A stretch of 64,000 bases of DNA from UBA5336 sp964415675 (GCA_964415675.1 CAYQBG010000005.1:157631-221630); one strand, 5' to 3'; shown: positions 17,630 to 26,894, counted from the first letter of the stretch. Program-made: numbers and translations. Notes: generated by a model from the letters alone, not told the origin.

Positions 17630-18520
17630 ATGACTAAACTCGCATTCATCGGCCTTGGGAACATGGGTTCGGGCATGTGCGTCAATCTGGTGAGGGCCGG
17701 CCATGAGGTCGCCGCTTTTGACTTGTCCGCCGAGGCGGTGCAGCGGGCCGCGCGGGCAGGTGCGCAAGCTGCGGGCTCGACTGCGGAGGCCGTCGCCGGT
17801 GCAAACGCCGTAGTCACCATGCTGCCTGCGGGTCAGCATGTCCATTCAGCCTATTTTAGCGACGACGGCATCACCGCGCATGCGCCCAGAGGCTGCCTGT
17901 TCATCGATTGCTCGACCATCTCAGTCAACCATGCCCGCGAGGCGGCGGATAAGGCCGGCAAGTCCGGTTTCGCCTATGTCGATGCACCCGTTTCCGGTGG
18001 TGTCGCAGCCGCAGAGGCCGGCACGCTGACCTTCATGGTCGGCGGGGAAGGCAGTGCCTTCGAGCGCGCACGGCCAATCCTCGACACGATGGGAAAGAAT
18101 GTCTTCCATGCCGGAGCGAGCGGGAACGGACAGGTCGCCAAGATTGCCAACAACATGCTGCTGGCCGTCTCGATGATCGGCACATGCGAAGCGTTCAACC
18201 TTGCCGAGAAGCTTGGCCTCGATGCCCAGACTTTTTTCGACATTTCCTCGACTGCGTCCGGCCAATGCTGGTCAATGACCAGTTATTGTCCGGCTCCCGG
18301 ACCCGTGCCCGCCGCACCGTCCAACCGGGATTACCAGCCGGGATTCGCCGTTGCAATGATGCTGAAGGACCTGCGCCTTGCACTCGCCTCCGCTGAGGAG
18401 GCCGGCGCGCCCGCCGATCTCGGCGAGCATGCTCGCGCGATTTACGAGCAACTCTCTGCCGATGGCCATGAAAGCCTCGATTTCTCGGCCGTCATGCGCC
18501 GCGTGAAAGGAGAGATCTGA
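17630..18520 (+). CDS. mmsB: 3-hydroxyisobutyrate dehydrogenase
   Basis: A 296-residue beta-hydroxyacid dehydrogenase. NAD-binding motif FIGLGNMGSGM is at residues 7-17, substrate-binding motif APVSGGVAAAEAGTLTFMVG at about 122-141, and the catalytic Lys in GNGQVAKIANNMLL. GFAVAMMLKDLRLA is the family's C-terminal cofactor motif. It converts 3-hydroxyisobutyrate to the semialdehyde used by MmsA, encoded four bases upstream. Confidence 0.95.
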   Translation: MTKLAFIGLGNMGSGMCVNLVRAGHEVAAFDLSAEAVQRAARAGAQAAGSTAEAVAGANAVVTMLPAGQHVHSAYFSDDGITAHAPRGCLFIDCSTISVNHAREAADKAGKSGFAYVDAPVSGGVAAAEAGTLTFMVGGEGSAFERARPILDTMGKNVFHAGASGNGQVAKIANNMLLAVSMIGTCEAFNLAEKLGLDAQTFFDISSTASGQCWSMTSYCPAPGPVPAAPSNRDYQPGFAVAMMLKDLRLALASAEEAGAPADLGEHARAIYEQLSADGHESLDFSAVMRRVKGEI

Positions 18521-18613
18521 GAACGCCCGTTTCCTGGTACAAATCTTTCCGGCAAGGCCCCGTCCATCCAACTGTTCGCCCCGGCCGCCATCGCTGGCTC
18601 GGGAGCGCTCTTG

Positions 18614-18645
18614 ACCGGCCCTCACACCCTGTGTTGTGAGCCGGT
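18614..18645. terminator. Hairpin between convergent mmsB and DUF4170 gene
   Basis: ACCGGCCCTCACA (18614-18626) can pair with TGTTGTGAGCCGGT (18632-18645), with small bulges, forming a stem that overlaps the last codons of the DUF4170 gene on the other strand. The T-run is weak on the plus strand (TTTC). Likely a shared terminator for the two converging genes. Confidence 0.45.
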
Positions 18646-18876
18646 TTCAGGATCGAGCAGCTTGTGGGCATGAAGTATGAAATAGCGCATCTCCGCGTTG
18701 TCCACGGTGCGCTGCGCGGCCGATTTCCAAGCGTCGTATGCGGCCTTGTAGTTCGGAAAAGCGCCAACAAAATCGATCTTGGATAAGTCCTCGAACTCAA
18801 CGCCGGATACATTCTTCAATTCCCCGCCTATGACGAGGTGAAGGAGCTGGCTGGTCGCTTCGGTGCTCTCTGACAT
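18622..18876 (-). CDS. DUF4170 family protein
   Basis: An 84-residue protein matching the alphaproteobacterial DUF4170 family. LLHLVIGGELKNVSG is followed by DFVGAFPNYKAAYDAWKSAA and the most conserved end QRTVDNAEMRYFILHAHKLL. The start at 18876 (MSESTEATS) leaves a 19-base gap to the upstream phosphatase gene; the further-upstream Met would overlap it. Function is unknown. Cotranscription with the IMPase-family gene and pmbA is likely. Confidence 0.8.
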   Translation of the reverse strand: MSESTEATSQLLHLVIGGELKNVSGVEFEDLSKIDFVGAFPNYKAAYDAWKSAAQRTVDNAEMRYFILHAHKLLDPETGSQHRV

Positions 18877-18895
18877 GGCTGAATCGGAGCTCCAA

Positions 18896-19765
18896 TCAGG
18901 GGTTTGATGGGGTTGCGCGCCGCCTGTTATCATTCGGTGCTGGCAAGCGCACTGTACAGGTTCGTTCGACTAACAGAGGATGCAGGCGCTTTCCAGCGGC
19001 GATGATGCTTCTTTGTGCGGGAACCGGTCGATTATACGTGAAAGCTTCGCCCAGATGAGTCGTCGCACAGCCGCCAGATTCCGACACAAGAATGGCTCCG
19101 GCAGCGATATCCCAGTCCGATTTACGCCAGAGCGCCATAGTCGCATCCCAATCGCCCCGCGCGACATGGGCAAAGCGCAAAAGTGTCGCATTAGGCTTGG
19201 GATCGGCGACCACGACCCCCGGCCAGGGCGCAGGCCAGTCACTGTGTCTCAGCAACGCCTCGCTGGCGATCATCCGGCAGCCTTCTATTGTATTGCTGTC
19301 ACTTACCCGGAGCGGGCAGCCGTTCAGGTAGGCTCCACCGCCGCGTCGGGCCTCATACAATTCGTCGAATTCCGGCGCATAGACAACTCCGGCAACGACT
19401 TCTCCGCGCTCGACGACGGCAAGGCCGACGCACCAGTGCGGATCGCCGCGCATATAGGCCCTGGTGCCATCAATCGGATCGACCACCCAGACACGCTCAG
19501 GCGCACGGTTCTTCGGGTCGTCCGCAGTCTCCTCGGAAAGCCAGCCATACATCTCCCGGGCATTGCCAAGCCGGCGGGCGAGCAGCGTGTTGACCGCCAG
19601 GTCGGCTTCGGTCACCGGATGGCCAGGACTTTTCTCCCAGGCTTTGGTTTCGCCGCGCGCCTTGTAGTCCATGGCCAGCCGACCGCCCTCACGAGCGGCC
19701 GAACGCATCGTGGCAAGGTCCCGGGAAAGACTTGCCGCGTCAGTCTTCCACGCTGTCGCCGGCAA
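18896..19765 (-). CDS. Inositol-monophosphatase-family phosphatase (CysQ-like)
   Basis: A 289-residue Mg2+-dependent, lithium-sensitive-type phosphatase. It shows metal sites LSEETADD and VWVVDPIDGTRAYMRGDPHW (DPIDGT motif, residues about 95-114), then VGVVYAPEFDELYEARRGGG-type strands and the C-terminal KSDWDIAAGAILVSESGG. The family includes inositol-1-phosphatase, 3'(2'),5'-bisphosphate nucleotidase CysQ and histidinol phosphatase HisN; I cannot separate them with certainty. The start overlaps the pmbA 3' end by 26 bases, indicating one operon. Confidence 0.85.
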   Translation of the reverse strand: MPATAWKTDAASLSRDLATMRSAAREGGRLAMDYKARGETKAWEKSPGHPVTEADLAVNTLLARRLGNAREMYGWLSEETADDPKNRAPERVWVVDPIDGTRAYMRGDPHWCVGLAVVERGEVVAGVVYAPEFDELYEARRGGGAYLNGCPLRVSDSNTIEGCRMIASEALLRHSDWPAPWPGVVVADPKPNATLLRFAHVARGDWDATMALWRKSDWDIAAGAILVSESGGCATTHLGEAFTYNRPVPAQRSIIAAGKRLHPLLVERTCTVRLPAPNDNRRRATPSNP

Positions 19766-21098
19766 TCGACATATCCTCGATCAGGATGCTCGGCGCATCG
19801 TTGGCGCCGCGAAATTCCAGATCGCTGGCAGGGACAAGGCGCGCATACATGGATGGCAGGTCGCCCGCGATGGTCACCTCCGAAACCGGATGAACGATCT
19901 CGCCATTCTCGAACCAGAAGCCAGATACGCCCACCGAATAATCGCCGGTATTGGGATTGATCGACGGCCCGAACATGTCGGTCACCAACAAGCCGCGCCC
20001 TGCCCCGCTCATCAGTGCCTGCGGTGTCTGTGCGCCGGGCGCGAGATACAGATTCGACGTCGTCACGCCCGGCGGGTCGCCAAAAGCGAGCCCTGCATGG
20101 CCATTCGGCTGCAATCCCATCTGGCGAGCCGATGACCCGTTCAGGAGCCAACGGGTGAGCACGCCATCGTCAATGAGCCGCACTTCCTCCACCGGCCGGC
20201 CTTCGCCGTCATGGACGCGCGAACCGAGGCCACGGCGACGAAACGGATCATCTATGATGTCAATGCCGTCAGCGAAGACTTTTTCGCCCAGCCGGTCTTT
20301 CAGGAAGGACACACCGCGCGCCACAGACGGGCCTGAAATGGCACCGATCAATGGTCCCAGGAGGCTGGACGCAACACGACGATCATAGATCACGGCTGCC
20401 TTTTGCGTGGACATCCGACGAGGCGCCAGGCGCGCGGCCGCGCGTTCCCCCGCGATTTTCCCGATCTCTTCTGCGGAGGGGCGATCCTCACGATACCGTA
20501 CCGTCCGGCTTTCGTAGTCACGCTCCATTTTTCCGTCGCGCTCGGAGACGACCGCCAGTCCAAGCCCGCTGAAAGAGCCCCTGCGATGGGCCACGAAACC
20601 ATTGCTGGCCGCCAGCCAGCGCTCGGTTCGTGTCCAGCCGGACGAGCAACTCGACGTCGTGCGCACTTCCGGGATCGCCAACGCGGCGGCTTCGGCCGCC
20701 AGCGCTTCGGATTCCAGCATTTCTTCAGACACCTCGCCATCGCCCTCAAGGTCGAGATCGCGGTCCTCGGCAGTCAGTTCATCGGGCGATGCAAGGCCGC
20801 ACCACGGGTCTTCAGGCACCGCGCGCGCCATGGCGACGCAGCGCTCGGCAAGCTCGGCAAGGGCCGGCGCCGACAGGTCAGACCCCGACACATGCGCCTG
20901 GCGCTGGCCGAAGAAGCAGCGCAGCGAGACGCCCTGATCCTCGGCGCGCTCGACCGATTCCAGCTGGCCCTCGCGCACATCGACGCTGACCCCTTCAGAC
21001 ACGGTGATGCGGGCATCAGCCGCATCTGCGCCCGCTTTGTGGCATTGTTTCAGCAGGGTTTCGAGAAGGTCGGGCGGGGAGAATATGTCTTTGCTCAT
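19740..21098 (-). CDS. pmbA: PmbA/TldE metalloprotease-system subunit
   Basis: A 452-residue member of the TldD/PmbA family. It has the N-terminal dodecin-like start (GADAADARITVSEGVSVDVR), the central GFWFENGEIVHPVSEVTIAG near the C terminus, and VTTSNLYLAPGAQTPQALM. It lacks the TldD HExxxH zinc motif, which fits the non-catalytic partner TldE/PmbA that pairs with TldD in proteolytic maturation of peptides. The gene is first of a minus-strand group with the IMPase-like and DUF4170 genes. No tldD is in the window. Confidence 0.9.
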   Translation of the reverse strand: MSKDIFSPPDLLETLLKQCHKAGADAADARITVSEGVSVDVREGQLESVERAEDQGVSLRCFFGQRQAHVSGSDLSAPALAELAERCVAMARAVPEDPWCGLASPDELTAEDRDLDLEGDGEVSEEMLESEALAAEAAALAIPEVRTTSSCSSGWTRTERWLAASNGFVAHRRGSFSGLGLAVVSERDGKMERDYESRTVRYREDRPSAEEIGKIAGERAAARLAPRRMSTQKAAVIYDRRVASSLLGPLIGAISGPSVARGVSFLKDRLGEKVFADGIDIIDDPFRRRGLGSRVHDGEGRPVEEVRLIDDGVLTRWLLNGSSARQMGLQPNGHAGLAFGDPPGVTTSNLYLAPGAQTPQALMSGAGRGLLVTDMFGPSINPNTGDYSVGVSGFWFENGEIVHPVSEVTIAGDLPSMYARLVPASDLEFRGANDAPSILIEDMSIAGDSVED

Positions 21099-21225
21099 GT
21101 CAGCCTAGATGGCCCCTCAAGGCGAGCGAAGCAATCCGCTGCGCATTGTTGTCTGGAAAGCAAAACGGCCGCCGTTTGTCGGCGACCGCTAATCATTACT
21201 GCGTCAGTGACGCCCGCATTCGCCA

Positions 21226-21501
21226 TCAATCGTCCAGGCGCGCATCCGGAAGACGGTCATTGATATCATCGCGAATGTCGAGAAGCGTGACGATCAGGCC
21301 GCAGATCAGGCTTGCGAGAACCCAGCCGGCAAAGGAGAAAACGACGAAATCCACGATCTGGGCAAACGCGCCGCCAAGACCGAGCACCTGTCCGCTCCAT
21401 TCACCCGCATTGTAAATGCCCAGCCCGATGCCTGCAACGATAATCGCCACATAGGCCACATAGACCATCGTACGGAAGCTGTTGATCACAAAGAACTTCA
21501 T
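21226..21501 (-). CDS. Small two-helix membrane protein, hypothetical
   Basis: A 91-residue protein with two clear hydrophobic helices: about residues 12-32 (MVYVAYVAIIVAGIGLGIYN) and 48-72 (IVDFVVFSFAGWVLASLICG), each with small residues spaced for packing. A charged tail ends it (DIRDDINDRLPDARLDD). No family recognised with confidence. It lies alone between pmbA and a small lipoprotein gene on the same strand. A GGGGTAGATGAC stretch precedes the ATG. Confidence 0.6.
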   Translation of the reverse strand: MKFFVINSFRTMVYVAYVAIIVAGIGLGIYNAGEWSGQVLGLGGAFAQIVDFVVFSFAGWVLASLICGLIVTLLDIRDDINDRLPDARLDD

Positions 21502-21550
21502 GTCATCTACCCCAGACTGTTCCGGTGGAAGCGAAGACTTCCGCCCGTGC

Positions 21551-21862
21551 TTACATCATGCCGCAGGACATCGCGGCCTTCATGGCGAAACCCATGAATT
21601 CACTCTGTTCTTCGGCGCTGAGATCGTTCATCGCATCTTCCGGATTGCCACCGGACTGCGCCGATGCGACCAGAACATTGTAGAGTTTCGGGCTTAGTTC
21701 TTCCTTGGCCGAGTCCGCCATGCACTCGCAGGCTTCCGCCTCCATGCTGCCGTCTTCCTGGCAGGCCTTCACCAGCGCCGCGCGATCACCTCCGCCACCG
21801 CCACCGCCGCCGCATGCCGCAAGCCCAAGGGCCAGCATCGCGGCCAGTGCAGAATATTTCAT
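21551..21862 (-). CDS. Small lipoprotein with polyglycine linker
   Basis: A 103-residue lipoprotein. The ATG at 21862 follows AGGAGG (11 bases) and gives the signal MKYSALAAMLALGLAACG with lipobox LAAC. The Cys is followed by eight consecutive glycines, then a compact acidic helical domain holding three cysteines (VKACQEDGSMEAEACECMAD) and a C-terminal MSCGMM. The Cys spacing recalls small secreted disulfide or metal-binding folds, but I recognise no family. A longer start at 21946 would abut the phosphatase gene and lacks a signal peptide. Confidence 0.65.
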   Translation of the reverse strand: MKYSALAAMLALGLAACGGGGGGGGDRAALVKACQEDGSMEAEACECMADSAKEELSPKLYNVLVASAQSGGNPEDAMNDLSAEEQSEFMGFAMKAAMSCGMM

Positions 21863-21945
21863 TGGAGTACTCCCTCCTAAAATCCGGTTTCCGGCGCTGT
21901 CTCTCCCATGAATTCCGGGCGATGGCCAGAAAAAAAGCCCGCCCA

Positions 21946-22668
21946 CTATTCCCGCCGCAACAGGCGGTCAATGGCCAGTCGCGATTCGAATCGCTCCATG
22001 AAGGCTGCTTTGACAGCGAGTTGGTTATAGTCCTCACGCACCCAATCGATGAAAGGCTTTGGCGTCATGGCATTGAACGCACGATAGGCCTCAAGGAAGG
22101 CGTCCAGCATACCAGTCTTGCCCTGCCTGACATGAAGATATTTCAGCGACAGCTGTTCCATGGCGACCTCGACAGGCGCCCTTTCGCGAAGGAGCTTGTA
22201 CAGCGATGCCATGAGCCCTGCCCGGTCGGCGCCGGACTTGCAGTGCATCAGCGCGGGATACTCTATACGTTCGAAAAGCGCCTGTGCCCCGACGATCGCT
22301 TCCACTGACGGTGTATCGCGAGAATAGACGCGGTAATCGATGAGCTTGATCCCATTCGCCTCGCAGGCTTCCTTCTCCAGCAAGTAATAGCCCTTAGTCG
22401 ACTCACCGCGCAGGTTCACGATGGTGCGGATCGCGCGCGCTTGCGCATGTTCTGCAATCTGGCGCGGCGAGGGCTGATTCGACCGCCACATCTCTTCGGA
22501 GATAGGGTGCAGGTTCTGAAACCGCATGCGCAGAAACCCGTGATCGCCCCACACGAGTTCCCGCTCGGCCCGCTTGCGCCCGGAAGGTTTGGCAAGGTCG
22601 GCAGCGACATGCGGCTTGCGGCGCTTCTTGCGTTTCGGCTTGGGTGAGGGCGTTCCGGTCGTCGTCAT
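21946..22668 (-). CDS. Dual-specificity/tyrosine-phosphatase-like protein
   Basis: A 240-residue cysteine phosphatase. The P-loop MHCKSGADRAGLMASLY (CX5R: Cys-Lys-Ser-Gly-Ala-Asp-Arg) is near residue 145. Upstream AIRTIVNLRGES is typical of the bacterial DSP/PTP fold, and an acidic residue suitable as general acid lies in YSRDTPS. The N-terminal 40 residues are very basic (PKPKRKKRRKP), possibly for membrane or nucleic-acid contact. Five bases separate it from apaG upstream, so cotranscription is likely. Substrate unknown. Confidence 0.8.
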   Translation of the reverse strand: MTTTGTPSPKPKRKKRRKPHVAADLAKPSGRKRAERELVWGDHGFLRMRFQNLHPISEEMWRSNQPSPRQIAEHAQARAIRTIVNLRGESTKGYYLLEKEACEANGIKLIDYRVYSRDTPSVEAIVGAQALFERIEYPALMHCKSGADRAGLMASLYKLLRERAPVEVAMEQLSLKYLHVRQGKTGMLDAFLEAYRAFNAMTPKPFIDWVREDYNQLAVKAAFMERFESRLAIDRLLRRE

Positions 22669-22673
22669 GACGG

Positions 22674-23090
22674 TCAGCTTGGCCGCGCGCGTTCATAGGG
22701 GCTGTCGAGCGAAAAGGCAGGTATTTTTGCCTCTATCCGCGCACCTTGCGGATCTTCCAGCTCATAGCTGCCAGACATCATGCCCGACGGCGCCGCCAGT
22801 GGCGCTCCGGACGTGTAACGGAAACTCTCGCCCGGCGAGAGTGTCGGCTGCTGGCCGACAACGCCTTCGCCAACCACGCTCTGTGTCCGCCCCATCGCAT
22901 CGACGATCTGCCAGCGGCGCAGCACAAGCGTCCAGGTGAGCGCGCTGTGATTCTCGATCTCAACCGTATAGGCCCAGACATAGCGAGATTTCCCAGGCTC
23001 CGATTCGTCATGCAGGAATTTCGGCCGGACCCGGACAAGGATCCCATCGGTCACGGCTTCATAGGAGGGCGGCGGCGGACGGCTCGACAT
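22674..23090 (-). CDS. apaG: Co2+/Mg2+ efflux-associated protein ApaG
   Basis: A 138-residue ApaG (fibronectin-III-like beta sandwich). Start MSSRPPPPSYEAVTDGILVR at 23090. Conserved blocks are YVWAYTVEIENHS, VLRRWQIVDAMGRTQSVVGE, VVGQQPTLSPGESFRYTSG and the C-terminal MMSGSYELEDPQG. ApaG is genetically linked to cobalt/magnesium efflux and diadenosine polyphosphate metabolism, but its biochemical role is unsettled. It lies 22 bases downstream of metZ; the longer open frame to 23225 overlaps metZ and is rejected. Confidence 0.92.
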   Translation of the reverse strand: MSSRPPPPSYEAVTDGILVRVRPKFLHDESEPGKSRYVWAYTVEIENHSALTWTLVLRRWQIVDAMGRTQSVVGEGVVGQQPTLSPGESFRYTSGAPLAAPSGMMSGSYELEDPQGARIEAKIPAFSLDSPYERARPS

Positions 23091-23112
23091 GCGGTCTCTT
23101 TTTGGATGCAGC

Positions 23113-24315
23113 TTAAAGGGCGTCAAGCGCGCAGATGAGGTCAGCCTCAAGATCGCGGACGTCTTCCAGCCCGACCGAGAGGCGCACCCAGCTGTCATCA
23201 AGCCCCATGGCCGTGCGCTCCTCATCGCTCAATGCCCGATGCGTGGTCGAAGCCGGATGACAGGCAAGAGACTTCGAATCGCCGAGATTATTGGAGATGT
23301 CGATCAGGCGCAGGCTATTGAGAAAACGGAACGCCGTCTCTCGGCCGCCCTCCAGAGACAAGGCGATTAGCGTGCCCCCGGCCGACATCTGGCGCGCATG
23401 AATATCGCGATGGGGGTGATCGGCGCGTCCGGGATAACGCACCGCCCGCACGCGGGGATGCAATGCCAGGGCGTCTGCCAGGCTCGCAGCTGATTCGCTG
23501 GCGGCCATGACCCTGAGTTCGAGCGTCTCCAGTCCTTTCAGCACCACCCAGGCATTAAAGGGCGACGGTGCAGGCCCGGTGTGGCGCAGATACGGATCGA
23601 GATGCTCCTCGATCCAGTCGGACGGGCCGAGCACGGCGCCGGCGAGTACCCTGCCCTGCCCGTCCATATGCTTGGTCGCCGAATAGGCTACCAGGTCAGC
23701 GCCAAGTTCCAGAGGCTTTTGCAATAGCGGCGTTGCGAAGACATTATCGACGACGAGTTTCGCCCCGGCGCCATGGGCAAGCGTGGCAACGGCGGCAATA
23801 TCCACCCCGTCGAGAAGAGGATTGGACGGGCTCTCGATCAGGACCATCTTCGCGGGCGCCGACAATGCGCGCGCCCAGGCATCAAGATCCGCGCCGTCGA
23901 CAAATTCAGTTTCAATCCCATAGCGCGGCATCAGCGTGCCGACGATCCAGCGGCAGGAGCCAAACAGTGCACTGGCGGCCACGACCCGGTCCCCTGCGCG
24001 GCAGGGCGCCATCATGACCGATGAGATCGCTCCCATGCCGGACGCGGTGATTCGCGCGGTTTCCGCACCCTCGATAAGGGCAAGACGTTCCTCTAGCATG
24101 CGCACGGTCGGATTGGCATAACGCGAATAGACAAAACCGGGCTCATCGCCGGCCATGCGCGCAGCCGCCTGCTGCGCACTGTCATAGGCATAGCCGGATG
24201 TCAGATACAAAGCCTCGGCCGTCTCGCCGTGCTCAGATCGCATGACGCCACCTCGGACGGCGCGTGTGGCCGGGTGCCAGTCTGCCGGGTCGGATTGATC
24301 GGGTTTGTCGGACAT
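23113..24315 (-). CDS. metZ: O-succinylhomoserine sulfhydrylase
   Basis: A 400-residue PLP enzyme of the Cys/Met-metabolism family. It shows GFVYSRYANPTVRMLEERLA, ITASGMGAISSVMMA, the PLP-lysine motif YSATKHMDGQGRVLAG and the C-terminal SLACHPASTTHRALS. The MDGQGR variant after the lysine is characteristic of MetZ, which uses O-succinylhomoserine and sulfide to form homocysteine. Starts at 24336 (TTG) and 24327 are also in frame; 24315 fits an upstream AGGA and the family's N terminus. I looked for a SAM-II riboswitch: only about 65 bases separate this start from dcd, and no recognisable fold was seen. Confidence 0.9.
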   Translation of the reverse strand: MSDKPDQSDPADWHPATRAVRGGVMRSEHGETAEALYLTSGYAYDSAQQAAARMAGDEPGFVYSRYANPTVRMLEERLALIEGAETARITASGMGAISSVMMAPCRAGDRVVAASALFGSCRWIVGTLMPRYGIETEFVDGADLDAWARALSAPAKMVLIESPSNPLLDGVDIAAVATLAHGAGAKLVVDNVFATPLLQKPLELGADLVAYSATKHMDGQGRVLAGAVLGPSDWIEEHLDPYLRHTGPAPSPFNAWVVLKGLETLELRVMAASESAASLADALALHPRVRAVRYPGRADHPHRDIHARQMSAGGTLIALSLEGGRETAFRFLNSLRLIDISNNLGDSKSLACHPASTTHRALSDEERTAMGLDDSWVRLSVGLEDVRDLEADLICALDAL

Positions 24316-24382
24316 GACGGGCTTCATCCTTTTCAAGTCGCGCGCTGCGCCTTAGAGCCCTTAAGCTCAAGAGGATCAAGTC

Positions 24383-25399
24383 ATGACGGAAACGCCCGGC
24401 GTTCTGCCGGATACGGAGCTTCAAGCCCTCATTGCGGATGGCACCATCGGCAGCGAAACGGCGATTGCCGATACGCAGATCCAGCCGGCCAGTCTCGACC
24501 TGCGCCTCGCCGACGACGTCTACCGAATTCGCGCAAGCTTCCTGCCCGGTGCCGGATCCTCGGTAGGGCGACTGCTGCATGAAAGCGACCTGCAGATGCA
24601 TCGCATGGATATTTCCGGCGGCGCGGTGCTAGAAACCGGTTGCGTCTATCTGGCGCTGATTGACGAGCAGCTGAACCTGCCTGCCACGCTCAGGGGACGG
24701 TGCAATCCGAAATCATCGACCGGGCGCCTTGATGTCTTCACGCGCATAATCACTGATGGGGGCGTGGCCTTTGACGATATTCCGGCAGGTTATCAGGGAC
24801 CGCTATATCTCGAAATCTGCCCCCGGACCTTCTCGATCCTCGCGCGAGCTGGCGACCGGCTCGCCCAGTTGCGACTGCGCCGGGGCTCAACAGCACCCTT
24901 GCGCGAGCTCACATTCTCGGTCGCCCTGAAGGCCGACGGCGACGGACCTGTCGGCTGGCGCGCGCGCCGCCATGCCAGTGTCGTGGACCTGCAACGCATC
25001 GGGCGCCATGCCGTCGAGGATTATTGGGAGCCGGTGCGCCCGCATCGCGGCCGGGTCGTCCTTGAGCCGGGCGAATTCTACATCCTGGCATCGAAGGAGA
25101 AAGTGAAAGTGCCGGCCACCCAAGCCGCTGAAATGGCGCCAATCGCCCCGGAACTCGGTGAATTCCGCGCCCATTATGCCGGCTTCTTCGACCCCGGCTT
25201 CGGCAGCAATGATTCCGGCTCACGCGCCGTCCTTGAAGTGCGCACGCGCGATGTGCCCTTCGTCATTGAGGACGGCCAGCCCGTCGGCAAACTGGTTTAT
25301 GAGGCCATGGCCTCACGCCCGAACGGGCTCTATGGCGGAACCGCCAGTCATTATCAGGGCCAAAGCCTCAAACTCTCGAAGCATTTCGCCGACAGTTGA
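24383..25399 (+). CDS. dcd: dCTP deaminase, two-domain alphaproteobacterial type
   Basis: A 338-residue protein roughly twice the usual Dcd length, built from two dUTPase-like halves. The first half has QIQPASLDLRLADDVYRI and GRCNPKSSTGRLDVFTRIIT. The second has VLEPGEFYILASKEKVKVP and AHYAGFFDPGFGSNDSGSRA with HYAGFFDPG replacing the usual HAGFIDPGF. This fused form is typical of alphaproteobacteria. It deaminates dCTP to dUTP for thymidylate synthesis. AGAGGA precedes the ATG. Confidence 0.88.
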   Translation: MTETPGVLPDTELQALIADGTIGSETAIADTQIQPASLDLRLADDVYRIRASFLPGAGSSVGRLLHESDLQMHRMDISGGAVLETGCVYLALIDEQLNLPATLRGRCNPKSSTGRLDVFTRIITDGGVAFDDIPAGYQGPLYLEICPRTFSILARAGDRLAQLRLRRGSTAPLRELTFSVALKADGDGPVGWRARRHASVVDLQRIGRHAVEDYWEPVRPHRGRVVLEPGEFYILASKEKVKVPATQAAEMAPIAPELGEFRAHYAGFFDPGFGSNDSGSRAVLEVRTRDVPFVIEDGQPVGKLVYEAMASRPNGLYGGTASHYQGQSLKLSKHFADS

Positions 25400-25523
25400 A
25401 CAGAGGCCTTGCCAACAGGTGCGATTCACGTCGGATTCCGGACCTGAAATCTGGGCGGGAGTCCGTGCTGGACGCCGCAGAATGTTCCTGTTAGGTTCGA
25501 TGCGAACAAAACGAGGCCAAGCC

Positions 25524-26894
25524 ATGTCCCCCATCGTGACGATCGCCGATATGCCGTTTGATCCGGTCCATCTCGCACTCACGGCGCTGGCGCTGGTGCT
25601 TGCGGGCGTCATCATGTGGATGCGCACGCAAAGCCGGGAGGTCCGGCTTGCCCATGACGCCGCTGAAACGGCGATGACGCGCGAGATCGAAGGATTGAAG
25701 GCCGAAAGGCTGGAACTTCGCGCCGAGGCGGAGCGCGAACGCGAAGCGCGGGCAGAGGCGGACAAGCAGCTTGCCGCAGCCGAGGCCCGCAGCACGGAAG
25801 ATCACAAGCGCTTCTCGGCACTGGCCCAGCAGGCGGTTCAGGCTGCACACCATGATTTCCTGTCTCGCGCCAATGAGACGTTCGAAAAACACCAGGCCAG
25901 CGCCAATGGCCGGCTGGAGCGGCTGATGGAGCCCATTGGCAAGAATTTCGAGGCGTTTCGCGACAAGGTCGCCGAGTTGGAGAAGATCCGGGTTCAGGAC
26001 AAGAGCGCGATCTTCGAACAGGTCAAGTCGATCGGCCAGCAGCTTGAGCAGAACCGGCATGTAACGGGCAAGCTCGTCACGGCCCTGTCGGCCCCCAAGG
26101 GCGGCGGGCGCTGGGGCGAGGAATCGCTTCGCAATGTGCTGGAGATGGCGGGCTTGTCGGAACATGCCGATTTCATCGAACAGGTGCATGACGACACCGC
26201 GCGCGGACGGCTCAAGCCCGACGTGATCATCCGCATGCCTGGCGGGCGCGAGATTGTCATCGATGCTAAGGTGAGTTGCGAGGACTTCCTGCGCGCCGGA
26301 GAGGAAGCCGACACGGCACGGCGCGATCAGTTTCTCGCCAATCATGCCCGCAAGATGCGCGACCATGTGCGCAAACTCGCGCAGAAGGAATACTGGAAGG
26401 ATTTCGACGACCGTGTCGATTTCGTCGCCATGTTTGTGCCCGGAGAGAATTTCTATGCCGGCGCGCTTCAGGCCGACCGGGAACTGTTCGACTATGCTGC
26501 GCGCAACCGGGTCCTGATTGTCACGCCGTCCACGCTGATCGCGCTTGCCAAGGCCGTGGCCTATGGCTGGCGCCAGGAGGAGGCAGCAAAGAACGCTCGG
26601 GAAGCGGCGCGACTAGGCCAGGATCTTTATGACGCGCTTCGCACAATGGGCGCGCATGTTGAAAAGATGGGCAAGTCGCTCAACAGCGCGGTGGGAAGCT
26701 ATAACTCGATGCTCGGTTCGTTGGAGCGCAATGTCCTGCCCAAGGCGCGCCGGTTCGAGACCCTGCAGATCGCTCAGGCCGGCGCGCACCCGATTGGCGA
26801 GACCGAACCACTGGCCGAAGATGCGCGCGTGCCAGCGCGCGGCGGCGAACTGATCTTTGACAAGACCGGGCGCGAGGAAGATGAGGCCGCCTGA
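25524..26894 (+). CDS. rmuC: RmuC-family DNA recombination protein
   Basis: A 456-residue RmuC. There is one N-terminal membrane helix (PVHLALTALALVLAGVIMW), then a charged coiled coil to about residue 110. The PD-(D/E)XK-like nuclease domain carries GGRWGEESLRNVLEMAGL, LKPDVIIRMPGGREIVIDAK and FVAMFVPGENFYAGALQADR. RmuC limits inversions at short repeats. ATG 25524 has GAGG eight bases upstream; a second in-frame ATG at 25500 lacks a good site. Confidence 0.9.
   Translation: MSPIVTIADMPFDPVHLALTALALVLAGVIMWMRTQSREVRLAHDAAETAMTREIEGLKAERLELRAEAEREREARAEADKQLAAAEARSTEDHKRFSALAQQAVQAAHHDFLSRANETFEKHQASANGRLERLMEPIGKNFEAFRDKVAELEKIRVQDKSAIFEQVKSIGQQLEQNRHVTGKLVTALSAPKGGGRWGEESLRNVLEMAGLSEHADFIEQVHDDTARGRLKPDVIIRMPGGREIVIDAKVSCEDFLRAGEEADTARRDQFLANHARKMRDHVRKLAQKEYWKDFDDRVDFVAMFVPGENFYAGALQADRELFDYAARNRVLIVTPSTLIALAKAVAYGWRQEEAAKNAREAARLGQDLYDALRTMGAHVEKMGKSLNSAVGSYNSMLGSLERNVLPKARRFETLQIAQAGAHPIGETEPLAEDARVPARGGELIFDKTGREEDEAA

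Noticed and set aside
18980..19960. 326-codon plus-strand frame opposite the IMPase-family gene
   Set aside because: Antisense to the DPIDGT-containing phosphatase; Arg/Pro-rich shadow composition.
21551..21946. Longer start (21946) for the polyglycine lipoprotein
   Set aside because: It adds a non-signal N terminus and abuts the phosphatase stop; the start at 21862 gives a proper lipoprotein signal.
24316..24382. SAM riboswitch before metZ
   Set aside because: The gap between the divergent metZ and dcd starts is too short, and no SAM-II or SAM/SAH-like conserved core could be found.
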